Positions 8,466 through 17,129 of a DNA stretch of 37,979 bases are shown piece after piece. How positions within the stretch are numbered: the stretch's first letter is position 1; every line of letters starts with the position of its first letter. The position numbers were made by a program, and so were the translations under genes. The notes below the pieces were generated by a model, which was given only the letters and a program-made list of their open reading frames with translations, made no database searches and had not been told where the DNA came from. The DNA comes from Shewanella benthica (GTDB lineage: Bacteria; Pseudomonadota; Gammaproteobacteria; Enterobacterales; Shewanellaceae), in contig JAKVHY010000048.1 in assembly GCA_023284085.1 (NCBI GenBank), positions 1 to 37,979 of the forward strand. The letters run 5' to 3'.

Positions 8466-8720
8466 GTTGGCCGAATAAAATTACTGCTCCTACTTAACGG
8501 CAGCGACTTAAATTATCAGGCTTATACTGATGACAAATCAAGCATACACACCAAGTTTACAATTAGGCGCAATAAACGGGTCGAAAATTAGTGATATCAC
8601 ATGTAAACTTGCTTAAACCTCAAAGATAACGTCAATTTGTCTTGAGACACTATTTCAGTCCTTTGGCCATTGCCGAATGGGCGTACAAAAGGTGGACTGT
8701 TTTTCCATCTAGGAGCATAA

Positions 8721-9602
8721 ATGCAACTTTTTGTTAGAGATTTAACCGTAATCGATTTTTCCTACTTGTGTCCTATTCGAGGCATGGTGGGGGAGAGCTG
8801 GATAGTCGATGTTCTGCTCGATGGCGGATTAGATGAGCAAAATATGGTGTTAGACTTTTCGAAAGTGAAACGCACCATCAAAAATACCATTGATGAAGTC
8901 GCCGATCACCGTTTACTCATTCCAACGGCTTGCAGTGATGTGCGCTGGCAACAGAAAGGCGATAAAGTCTGGATGGACTTTAGCAGCCTGCAGGGCGATA
9001 TTCACCTCGCATGTCCGTCTCAGGCTTTTGCCTTGATCCCCAGTGAAATTATCGACTTTGATAGCGTTAATGCCTTCTTGCAGAAAGCATTAAGAGCCGT
9101 GTTGCCGGAGAATGTCGAAGGTATAGCGCTGACGCTGCGTAATGAGATGCATGAAGCACCATTTTATCACTACTCTCATGGCCTTAAAAAGCACGATGGT
9201 AACTGCCAACGCATTGCTCATGGTCATCGTAGCCCAATCAATATCTTCGAAAACGGTATTGCGGCACCTAAGTGGGATGAATATTGGGCTAAGCGTTGGA
9301 AAGACATCTATCTCGGTACCGAAGAAGATGTGGTTAATTTGAGCGAGTTAACCCTTTCTCCCCAGACAAAGGTGAGCGAAGATACTCACTACGGCTTCTG
9401 CTATCAGGCTCCTCAGGGCGAGTTTCAACTCGCTATGCCAAAGTCTCGATGTGAGATCATTCCACATGATACTACGGTAGAGCTGTTGGCAGAGTTTATT
9501 GCTAACACTTTGGTTGAGAAAGCGCCTCAGAGTGAATTTAAAGTGATCGCCTATGAAGGGGTTGGTAAAGGGGCAATCTCAGTAAAAGGCAACTTAAGTT
9601 AG
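8721..9602 (+). CDS. Two-domain 6-pyruvoyl-tetrahydropterin synthase-like protein
   Basis: A 293-residue soluble protein made of two copies of the PTPS/QueD (T-fold) domain. In the first half the hallmarks MVLDFSKVK and DHRLLIP are visible, but the zinc-binding HGH is replaced by GMVGES, so this half is probably structural. In the second half AHGHRSPI retains the metal-binding pair, preceded by a cysteine (NCQRIAHGH), and YEGVGKGAI supplies the acidic residue typical of the end of the fold. It may act on a pterin or 7-deazaguanine precursor; the exact reaction cannot be told from sequence. AGGAG lies five bases before the ATG. It appears monocistronic. Confidence 0.8.
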   Translation: MQLFVRDLTVIDFSYLCPIRGMVGESWIVDVLLDGGLDEQNMVLDFSKVKRTIKNTIDEVADHRLLIPTACSDVRWQQKGDKVWMDFSSLQGDIHLACPSQAFALIPSEIIDFDSVNAFLQKALRAVLPENVEGIALTLRNEMHEAPFYHYSHGLKKHDGNCQRIAHGHRSPINIFENGIAAPKWDEYWAKRWKDIYLGTEEDVVNLSELTLSPQTKVSEDTHYGFCYQAPQGEFQLAMPKSRCEIIPHDTTVELLAEFIANTLVEKAPQSEFKVIAYEGVGKGAISVKGNLS

Positions 9603-9768
9603 ACTGGATTGTGGCTCACGATAGTGCCAATTACCTATTGCTTCGATAGCTAATGTTTAAGCTAACTCATATCCAGCTAACAGTGTTCGGGTACTTATGT
9701 ATCTGGTTAATGTCTGGATATTAATGATGACGACTAGTCGAGCCCAAATACATATAACTGGAAAATTA

Positions 9769-10605
9769 ATGTCTCTATTATCTAAGATAGTCAGTCCATT
9801 GGCTGCGTTAACACTCTTATTTACCGTTAACGCATCGGCGCAAATTCAGCTGACCGGTAAGATGGAGCAGGGCGCCTTGATACGAGCTATGGTTGAGCCC
9901 GGTACACAAGTATATCTCAACGGTAAAGCTGTCAAGGTGACCCCAGAAGGTGCCTTTGCATTTGGCTTTTCCCGTGAGGCCGAGCTAAAGCAAGAGTTAA
10001 AACTTGTCTATCCTGATGGCTTGACTCAGATTAAGCCATTAAATATCAAGACCAAAAAATATAAGATAGACAGGGTGAACGGGATCAGCAAAAAGATCAT
10101 GAAGCCAGATGCCAAAGCACTGGAGCGTTCGGCCAAAGATAGTAAGCAAGTCAGAGCCGCAAGAAGTCAGTTCTCTGAGATTGAGTCTTTCACTCAAGAT
10201 TTCATCTGGCCACTGACAGGGCGTATTTCAGGTGTCTACGGTAGTCAGCGTGTTTATAATGGCAAGCCGGGAAATCCTCATTATGGCGTCGATGTCGCCG
10301 CGAAAAGCGGCACAGTAGTGGTAGCACCTGCCGATGGTGTCATCAGTCTATCTGTAGCGGATATGTTTTATTCCGGCGGCACCATAATTCTCGACCATGG
10401 CTATGGTGTCAGCTCGAGCTTTCTACATTTAAGTAAGTTGTATGTCAAAGATGGCGAAGTTATCAAGCAGGGCCAACCTATCGCCGAAGTCGGTGCCACA
10501 GGCAGGGTTACAGGCCCACACCTAGACTGGCGTGTAAACTGGTATCAGATGCGCCTCGATCCTGTGACGATAGTGCCGAGTATGGCTGAAGTGCTTAAAC
10601 AATAG
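9769..10605 (+). CDS. Periplasmic M23-family peptidase (LytM domain)
   Basis: A 278-residue exported protein with a signal peptide ending NASA (about residue 22), an N-terminal beta-rich domain and a C-terminal LytM domain. The zinc motif HYGVD matches HxxxD and the core HGYGVSSSFLHLSKL and GATGRVTGPHLDW are clear. In the last motif the usual second histidine of HxH is aspartate (HLD), a variant seen in a subgroup of proteobacterial M23 proteins, so Asp may act as ligand. It would cut peptidoglycan cross-links or regulate an amidase. The frame is open to 9697, but the ATG at 9769 gives the signal peptide. It is convergent with the patatin gene, 16 bases away. Confidence 0.87.
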   Translation: MSLLSKIVSPLAALTLLFTVNASAQIQLTGKMEQGALIRAMVEPGTQVYLNGKAVKVTPEGAFAFGFSREAELKQELKLVYPDGLTQIKPLNIKTKKYKIDRVNGISKKIMKPDAKALERSAKDSKQVRAARSQFSEIESFTQDFIWPLTGRISGVYGSQRVYNGKPGNPHYGVDVAAKSGTVVVAPADGVISLSVADMFYSGGTIILDHGYGVSSSFLHLSKLYVKDGEVIKQGQPIAEVGATGRVTGPHLDWRVNWYQMRLDPVTIVPSMAEVLKQ

Positions 10606-10621
10606 TTTTTTGTCTTATTTC

Positions 10622-12925
10622 TTAAAACGTTTTACCTATGGTTAAGTAAAATGTTTTATGGTGCAGATCATTCACACCAAATCCTAATACTGCCGGACCA
10701 AATTCTGACTCGACACCGACAAAAATACTGGCGGCATAAATGAGGTCGTCCAAGTCCCGCTCACTCTTATATTGCCAAACATTGCCAGCTTCGATAGATG
10801 AGCCTAAATAGATCGGCATGGCCATGCCACCAAAACCTTGCCAATCTATACGATATTGATACACCAATGAACCATAGACTAATTGGGATCCCACTAAGGC
10901 GTCTTTGTGTAAACCGGATAAATTGAGAAATCCACCGAGTTTATGGGTATGGATTAAACTCACTTGGTCACTATCTGTGCCACTGAGTTTAATTTTATTA
11001 ATAAATGTATGCTGCTCAATACTTAACGCATGCTTAAATGAAAATTCGTAATTAAAGAGTGCATCATCACCAAATACGTCGCCAATAATAGGGAGGGTAT
11101 ATTGATCTAACTTATCTTTATTATAGCCACCCTTGAAGTAAATTCTGGTCCCTTTACTGGGAAAGCTATAGCTGTCTAAGGTGTCGTAACTGATAATGGC
11201 AAAACTGGAGTAGGTCTCGTAATCTATCTCTACATCGAGAATTGAAGGACCCGCGACCTTGCCAGTTTCAGCAGAAATCCCCAGTTCAATGATCATGTCA
11301 TTTGTCACGTTTATGCCTAGAGATGTGCTTACATTGTGGGAGTTCGTCAGTGTTTTTAGACTACGTTGATTGTCCCAGAAATATAGTTGCTCCTCTTTCG
11401 AGTACTGATAGCGAGATTTCCAATAATAGTGATTCAAAGGGTCGAGAGGTAGTCGGTATTCAGTAGCGAGTTGTTTTTCTCTACCTGAAGAGAGTTCGAA
11501 GCGCAATTGGCCATCAGTCTCTGCAATGTTATGCATACTATAGAGCAGATCGAGTTTAAGATCAGAAATGTCGCTGAAATCCTCCTCCCATGAAAAACCT
11601 ATATCAAAAAAGTTAGGCCCCCACCTTTTTTTTTGTGTTGTAACAAGTAACTCCTTCCCTTCATCAGTAGTACTCACTAGCTCAACATTCACTCGTTCGA
11701 AGGTGTTTAGCGCATAAACACGGTCAATAGCATCAACTAATGATCTAGCATTGATGCTATCACCTGCTTTGACAGCGAAGGTGTTTACAATCTTTTCAGT
11801 TTTAGTACTGGTATTATTGATGACAGAGACCTTGTCGACAGCTTGCTGCTGAAACGTAAACAGAGATTGCTTGTAGGCTAGACGCCCAGCTTGATATTGA
11901 GAAAAATGCTGGGTTGTACTCTTAAGCTTTAATAGTTCCTCTTTATGAGCCTTTGCAGCTAACTCACCTTCCTCAAAGCCAAGTGCCATACTGCTAAAGT
12001 CAGTGGTCCCCAATTGACTAATATCAGGGCGAATAAGAATATCTTGAGGTTGTAATCTGTCTATTTGAGCGACTGCATTCGCGCGAGTCATCATGGTGGA
12101 TAATTGCCCTAGAATAGCGAAGCTATCTTGCAACTCCTCTTTAGGCGCAAGATCGGAACCGATATCGATCGCTATGACGATATCGGCCCCCATTTGCCGG
12201 ACCGTATCAACTGGCATATTGCTTACCATGCCACCATCAGTCAAATATTGGCCATCAATCTCCACAGGCTGCAAGATACCTGGAACAGAGGCTGAAGCTT
12301 GCATTGCGCTCAGCAAATTACCTGAGTCCAGAATAACCATTTGACCAGTGGCAATATCAGTAGCAATGGCTTTAAATGGGATTGCGAGATCGTCAAATGA
12401 GCTTTGGTTTGGCACGACGCCTGCCGATAAAATGTAAAGGTTTCCCATCGTTTGGCCACGTAAAACACCCTGTGGTAGTAAGATGTCACCATCGATGGAA
12501 CCGAACTCAAACGGCAGATTAAAACGATCGATATCCTGTTTATCATGGTGGTTTAATGCGCGACGTGGGACAGTGTCATTAAATCCGCTGGTCCAATCGA
12601 GGTTGAGCATGATGTGCTCAATATCGTCAGCGCTGTACCCAAGTGCATAGAGGCCGCCTACATATGCGCCAATACTGGTGCCGGCAATATAATCGATGGC
12701 AATATTGTTCGCCTCCAAATAGCGTAAGACGCCAACATGAGCAGCTCCTTTCGCCCCTCCACCGCTTAGCGCTAGACCCACTTTAAGATGAGGGTAGGTT
12801 TCAGCGCCTTTTGGTAATAGAGGGGAATAAGCCTCAACGGGGGTCGCTAGTACCTCAGGCACATAAAAGGCACACATAAAAGTGAGTAAAAAGCAGGTAT
12901 TAGCAAAAAATTTGAAATGTTTCAT
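10622..12925 (-). CDS. Patatin-like phospholipase with outer-membrane barrel (PlpD type)
   Basis: A 767-residue exported protein with a signal peptide ending VLA (about residue 27). The patatin domain follows: oxyanion loop GGGAKG (55-60), nucleophile motif GTSIG with Ser84, and catalytic DGG with Asp230, so the Ser-Asp dyad is intact. A POTRA-like segment starts near residue 375 (KVSVINNTSTKTEKIVN), and the last 350 residues are a BamA/FhaC-like 16-strand barrel ending in Phe. This is the type Vd autotransporter architecture of Pseudomonas PlpD, in which a lipase is displayed or secreted. It is divergent from ppk. Confidence 0.88.
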   Translation of the reverse strand: MKHFKFFANTCFLLTFMCAFYVPEVLATPVEAYSPLLPKGAETYPHLKVGLALSGGGAKGAAHVGVLRYLEANNIAIDYIAGTSIGAYVGGLYALGYSADDIEHIMLNLDWTSGFNDTVPRRALNHHDKQDIDRFNLPFEFGSIDGDILLPQGVLRGQTMGNLYILSAGVVPNQSSFDDLAIPFKAIATDIATGQMVILDSGNLLSAMQASASVPGILQPVEIDGQYLTDGGMVSNMPVDTVRQMGADIVIAIDIGSDLAPKEELQDSFAILGQLSTMMTRANAVAQIDRLQPQDILIRPDISQLGTTDFSSMALGFEEGELAAKAHKEELLKLKSTTQHFSQYQAGRLAYKQSLFTFQQQAVDKVSVINNTSTKTEKIVNTFAVKAGDSINARSLVDAIDRVYALNTFERVNVELVSTTDEGKELLVTTQKKRWGPNFFDIGFSWEEDFSDISDLKLDLLYSMHNIAETDGQLRFELSSGREKQLATEYRLPLDPLNHYYWKSRYQYSKEEQLYFWDNQRSLKTLTNSHNVSTSLGINVTNDMIIELGISAETGKVAGPSILDVEIDYETYSSFAIISYDTLDSYSFPSKGTRIYFKGGYNKDKLDQYTLPIIGDVFGDDALFNYEFSFKHALSIEQHTFINKIKLSGTDSDQVSLIHTHKLGGFLNLSGLHKDALVGSQLVYGSLVYQYRIDWQGFGGMAMPIYLGSSIEAGNVWQYKSERDLDDLIYAASIFVGVESEFGPAVLGFGVNDLHHKTFYLTIGKTF

Positions 12926-13177
12926 ATTGGCCCCGAAAGAATCTAACAGAACATTCTATGAGGTTACTGATTAGCTTGTTAAGCATTCAATATGAGTTTT
13001 ATTGTCTTAATATTTGAGACAATTGTATTCAGAATAAAGATGGGATAGGCAATGTGAGGAGCCAGAGTGCATTTTTCGTGCGCCTGAGCGGGCTTATTTT
13101 CGAGATGGGCAATAGCCCCTCAACAAAACTTGCCTCTAATCAGTCCTAGGCTCCCTCTGTGTTGTTTATGCGTTGTC

Positions 13178-13210
13178 TTGTCATTAATATGTCATTAATT
13201 TGTTACAATT
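13178..13210 (+). promoter_or_regulatory. Pho box, three direct 11-bp PhoB sites upstream of ppk
   Basis: Three consecutive 11-mers, TTGTCATTAAT (13178-13188), ATGTCATTAAT (13189-13199) and TTGTTACAATT (13200-13210), match the PhoB repeat pattern TGTCAT plus an A/T-rich spacer. A TTAATA at 13216-13221 is placed as a -10 box. The ppk start at 13248 would give a leader of about 20 bases. This predicts induction of ppk-ppx by phosphate limitation. Confidence 0.8.
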
Positions 13211-13247
13211 CATGCTTAATATCGCAGCATCTAACGTTGAAGGATTA

Positions 13248-15389
13248 ATGCTAATACCGATGAATAATGACAAGCAGATGTTTTTGGAAAAGGAATTGAG
13301 CTGGCTTTCTTTTAATCATCGGGTGCTGCAAGAAGCGCAAGATACTAGCGTACCCTTGCTTGAACGATTCAGGTTTTTAGGGATTTACTCAAGTAATATG
13401 GATGAATTCTATCGTGTGAGGGTAGCAGATGTACGACGTAGGGTATTGCTCTCTGATAATAGAAAAAATAAAGATGAGGCGTTAGCGCTGTTTGATAATA
13501 TTCAGGCTAAAGTGGTGGTGTTGCAGGCTGAATTTGATCAAACCTATAGTGAATTATTGACCGAGTTAAGTGATAATAATGTGCACTTAATTAATGAGAA
13601 TCAATTGTCTTCGTTTCATAAGCAATGGTTAAATAAATATTATAAAGATAAACTTAGACGTCATATATTCCCATTGGTTTTTCATGATAAATTAAAACTT
13701 GCCGATCACATCAATGATGAAAATACTTATTTGATGGTGTCAATGCGACAGGGTAATAATAGTCAGTATGCGTTAATAGAAGTGCCCAGTAGTAACGTGC
13801 CACGGTTTGTCCAGCTTCCTGAAGAAAAGGGCAGCGATAATAAATATGTTATTTTATTGGATAATATAATTCGTCATTGTTTGACTCAAATATTTAGCAG
13901 TTTCTTTGATTTTGAGCATATAAGCGCTTTTTCAATGAAAATGACTCGTGATGCTGAATTGTCGTTAACCAATGAAATTAATCAAAGTCTCTATGAGCAA
14001 CTATCTAGTGGTTTGAAAAAGCGGCTAAACGCGGTGCCTGTTCGATTGGTGTACGATCGTAAAATGCCCAAGGATATGTTAGATCTACTTAAGTCCAATT
14101 TGGGTATATCACGTAATAAGGGCTTAATCGCTGGAGGGCGTTATCATAGTTTTAAGGACTTTATAGAGTTCCCAAGTATTGGAAACAAGTCATTGGAATA
14201 TGTGAAAATCCCTTCCTTGGATCAAAGCTATTTTTCAGATAGTTTTAACGCATTTCAAGCGATCAAGCGGCGTGATATCTTACTGTATTATCCATATCAT
14301 AAATTTTCTCACTTTAGTGAATTCCTGCGTCAGGCTGCTTATGATCCTAAGGTGTCAAAGATCCAAATTTGTTTGTATCGGTTGGCGAAAAAGTCACATG
14401 TAATATCCGCGCTAATAGAAGCGGTTAAAAATGGTAAAGAAGTCGAGGTCAATATTGAGCTGCACGCCCGGTTTGACGAGCAAGCTAATATGATGTGGGC
14501 TGATACACTCTCGAATGCTGGTGCGGCGGTGAGTTTTGGTATCCCTAATTTAAAAGTACATGCAAAAATTTGTCTAATCACTCGTAACGAAACTCAGGGT
14601 CGCAAACGGTATGCCCATATTGGGACTGGAAATTTTAATGAAAAAAATGCCAAGATTTACACCGACTTTAGTTTGTTTACCTGTCATGAAGAAATCACCC
14701 AAGAAGTTGCTCAGGTGTTTGAATTTCTTAAATACCCCTATTTAAATTTTAAGTTTAAACATTTAATGGTGTCGCCAATCAATACCCGGGCTGAGCTTAC
14801 CATGCTCATTGATGAGGAAATTAATGCCGCGAGACAAGGTGAACTTTGCGGTATTACACTGAAACTTAATAACTTAGTTGATCATCAATTGATCGAAAAG
14901 CTGTATCAAGCAAGTAATGCTGGGGTTAAAGTTAAACTAATTGTGCGAGGGGTTTGTGGTTTAGTAGTAGGAATTGTTGGGCAGAGTGAGAATATCACTG
15001 CCTTGAGTATCGTAGACCGATTTTTAGAACATCCACGAGTGGCCATTTTTAATAATAAGGGGGACCCAATGGTGTATATCTCGTCCGCTGACTGGATGAC
15101 GCGAAATATTGATCAGCGGGTTGAAGTCGGTTGCCCTATTTATTGTCCGCAAGTGAAAAAAACAATTATTGATATTATCAATATTCAGTGCATGGATAAT
15201 ACGAAATCTCGCATCCTTGATACTGAGCAAAGCAATCCATATCAAGTCGCTGCCTCAGATAAACCTATTCGCTCGCAGATTGAGACCTATCGTTATTTGA
15301 AACATCAACAAATGGCTCAGTTAGCAACAATGTTAGATTGCGCAGAACAACCGACAGAATTATTTGTTACGCAGGAAATGTCGATATGA
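13248..15389 (+). CDS. ppk: Polyphosphate kinase 1
   Basis: PPK1 transfers the gamma phosphate of ATP to polyphosphate, reversibly. The N-terminal ELSWLSFNHRVLQEA and FLGIYSSNMDEFYRVR blocks are typical. The two active-site histidines are in VHAKICLI (His438) and HPRVAIF (His595), spaced 157 residues as in E. coli His435/His592; the IGTGNFNEKNAKIYTD block is intact. The frame is open from a TTG at 13200, which lies inside the Pho box and cannot be the start; ATG at 13248 follows AAGGA closely and ATG at 13260 is the alternative. The gene overlaps ppx by four bases. It is visibly richer in A+T codons than its neighbours, as is ppx. Confidence 0.95.
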   Translation: MLIPMNNDKQMFLEKELSWLSFNHRVLQEAQDTSVPLLERFRFLGIYSSNMDEFYRVRVADVRRRVLLSDNRKNKDEALALFDNIQAKVVVLQAEFDQTYSELLTELSDNNVHLINENQLSSFHKQWLNKYYKDKLRRHIFPLVFHDKLKLADHINDENTYLMVSMRQGNNSQYALIEVPSSNVPRFVQLPEEKGSDNKYVILLDNIIRHCLTQIFSSFFDFEHISAFSMKMTRDAELSLTNEINQSLYEQLSSGLKKRLNAVPVRLVYDRKMPKDMLDLLKSNLGISRNKGLIAGGRYHSFKDFIEFPSIGNKSLEYVKIPSLDQSYFSDSFNAFQAIKRRDILLYYPYHKFSHFSEFLRQAAYDPKVSKIQICLYRLAKKSHVISALIEAVKNGKEVEVNIELHARFDEQANMMWADTLSNAGAAVSFGIPNLKVHAKICLITRNETQGRKRYAHIGTGNFNEKNAKIYTDFSLFTCHEEITQEVAQVFEFLKYPYLNFKFKHLMVSPINTRAELTMLIDEEINAARQGELCGITLKLNNLVDHQLIEKLYQASNAGVKVKLIVRGVCGLVVGIVGQSENITALSIVDRFLEHPRVAIFNNKGDPMVYISSADWMTRNIDQRVEVGCPIYCPQVKKTIIDIINIQCMDNTKSRILDTEQSNPYQVAASDKPIRSQIETYRYLKHQQMAQLATMLDCAEQPTELFVTQEMSI

Positions 15390-16852
15390 GTTCGCCCAAA
15401 CACCTAGTTGCTGTCGATTTAGGTTCTAACAGTTTCCACCTGATTATTGCCCGAGAACAAGCCGGTTGTATCCAGATTATCCATAGCCAAAAACAACGAG
15501 TGAACTTGGCATTAGGACTGGATCAACAAAATATATTATCAGCAGAGGCAATCACTCGTGGCATCGATTGTTTAACTGAATTTAGCCAAACTTTTTCCCG
15601 TTTACCTTCAAGTTCAGTGCGTATTGTAGCAACGCATTCGCTGCGTCAAGCGGTTAATCGAGATGAGTTTATTAAGGCCGCCTTTAAAGTTTTCCGCTAT
15701 CCAATTGAAGTGATTAGCGGTCAATGTGAAGCTGAACTAATTTATCACGGTGTTGCACATACCCAGCCGATCCGCGGGAAAACATTAGTGATAGATATTG
15801 GTGGCGGTAGCACTGAGCTGGTCATTGGCCAAGGGTTTAAGCCTAAGGTTGTCCAGAGTCTGGACATTGGCTCTAGCGGTTTTTGTCAGCAATTTTTTAG
15901 CGACGGACAAATTAGTCAGGCGCAGATGAACAAGGCTCAGGTCCATGCCGAGGCTATGTTGCAGCCAATTGCTGATCGCTACCGTGAGTTTGGTTGGAAG
16001 TCTGTGATCGGCACATCCGGAGCGATAAAATCGATTTCCGTAGCAATGACGGAGTTATATGGTGACGCTAAAATTACTAACAAACGCTTAAAAAGGTTTA
16101 AGAAACAATTGATCAATTGGGGGCATTGCAACAATATACCGTTACAATCAATAGACAGCAGGCGCTTATCTATGCTGGCTGGCGGAGTTGCCATTGTGAG
16201 TAGTTGTTTTAATATCCTAGATATTAAACAAATGACGTTTAGTGCGGGAGCGCTCAGGGAAGGGGTGCTATTTGGGTTAAGTGATTCGCGAGAAGATATT
16301 GATATCAGACAGCGTACGGTCAATAATTTGATTAAGCTACACCTAATTGACTCGGCATTTAGTCAACGTGTTATGTTGCAACTACAACAGTTCAATCAAG
16401 AGTTGCAAGCTGGTCAGCAGTTGTTATCGGAACATGAATTAATGTTGTTAAGGTGGGGAGCGCAACTGCACGAAATTGGCATTTCGATCAATTCTAAAAA
16501 ACGACAACATCATGGGAAATATATTCTTGACTATAGCGAAATGCTTGGGTTTAGCGATGAAGAACAGCAGATTATATCATTTTTAGTGGGTAATCATCGC
16601 GGTAAAATATCTAAAAAAATACCTGATAGCGAAATTAATTTGTTGCGATTGGTACAATTATTGAGACTGGCTATAATATTTACTCGTGGTCGTATTGAGG
16701 TATTACCACATCAGCTTAAAATGCAATATCATCACGATGAATTGTTGATTCATCCTAATCACACCATGCGTCAACAATCAGAATTGATGGCCTTAATTGA
16801 GCAAGAGATAAAACTCACTGCGACATCTCGATCACTGGTGTTAATGGTTTAA
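15386..16852 (+). CDS. ppx: Exopolyphosphatase (Ppx/GppA family)
   Basis: A 488-residue enzyme that releases terminal phosphate from polyphosphate. The ASKHA-fold phosphate-binding loops are AVDLGSNSFHLIIA near residue 9 and VIDIGGGSTELVIG near residue 135; the acidic residue in SGQCEAELIYHG fits the catalytic glutamate. The C-terminal third is the HD-like domain (LHEIG, HHGKYIL, GNHRGK). The start is the ATGA overlap with the ppk stop, which implies translational coupling and a common phosphate-regulated mRNA. Having the synthesising and degrading enzymes in one operon is the usual enterobacterial order. The open frame begins 48 bases earlier, inside ppk, and was not used. Confidence 0.93.
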   Translation: MSSPKHLVAVDLGSNSFHLIIAREQAGCIQIIHSQKQRVNLALGLDQQNILSAEAITRGIDCLTEFSQTFSRLPSSSVRIVATHSLRQAVNRDEFIKAAFKVFRYPIEVISGQCEAELIYHGVAHTQPIRGKTLVIDIGGGSTELVIGQGFKPKVVQSLDIGSSGFCQQFFSDGQISQAQMNKAQVHAEAMLQPIADRYREFGWKSVIGTSGAIKSISVAMTELYGDAKITNKRLKRFKKQLINWGHCNNIPLQSIDSRRLSMLAGGVAIVSSCFNILDIKQMTFSAGALREGVLFGLSDSREDIDIRQRTVNNLIKLHLIDSAFSQRVMLQLQQFNQELQAGQQLLSEHELMLLRWGAQLHEIGISINSKKRQHHGKYILDYSEMLGFSDEEQQIISFLVGNHRGKISKKIPDSEINLLRLVQLLRLAIIFTRGRIEVLPHQLKMQYHHDELLIHPNHTMRQQSELMALIEQEIKLTATSRSLVLMV

Positions 16853-16888
16853 ATAGTCCTTCATCGCAAGGTCTTAGCATCTTTAATG

Positions 16889-17129
16889 GATAAATCAGGC
16901 CTAGATAAATCAGGCCGACGATAAATCAGGCCAGCCATTGTTAGGACGATAAATCAGGCCCGATAAATCAGGCCAGCCATTGTTAGTAGCACATTTTTCT
17001 TTTCCAGTTACTGGTTGATGTAGGAGGTTGTTATGCCCCGATAAATCAGGCCAGCCATTGTTAGTAGCACATTTTTCTTTTCCTACTAAGCTTTAGTTAC
17101 TGGTTGATGTAGGAGGTTGTTATGCCCCG
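16889..17129 (+). repeat. Repeat cluster duplicating the transposase leader and start codon
   Basis: The 13-mer GATAAATCAGGCC occurs six times (starts at 16889, 16904, 16920, 16948, 16962, 17040). The last two head a larger tandem duplication: 16962-17039 and 17040-17129 share the leader, the AGGAGG ribosome-binding site and the start ATGCCCC; the second copy has a 12-base insertion. The first start at 17033 reads Met-Pro-Arg-stop, so only the second start (17122) leads into the transposase. GGCCT/AGGCC pairs between units could form small hairpins. Confidence 0.9.

Noticed and set aside
13200..13247. Upstream start of ppk at a TTG
   Set aside because: The codon lies inside the third PhoB repeat, upstream of the expected transcription start.
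16889..17052. GATAAATCAGGCC cluster as a CRISPR array
   Set aside because: The 13-base unit is too short and the spacing is irregular (14 to 78); the larger unit duplicates the transposase leader.
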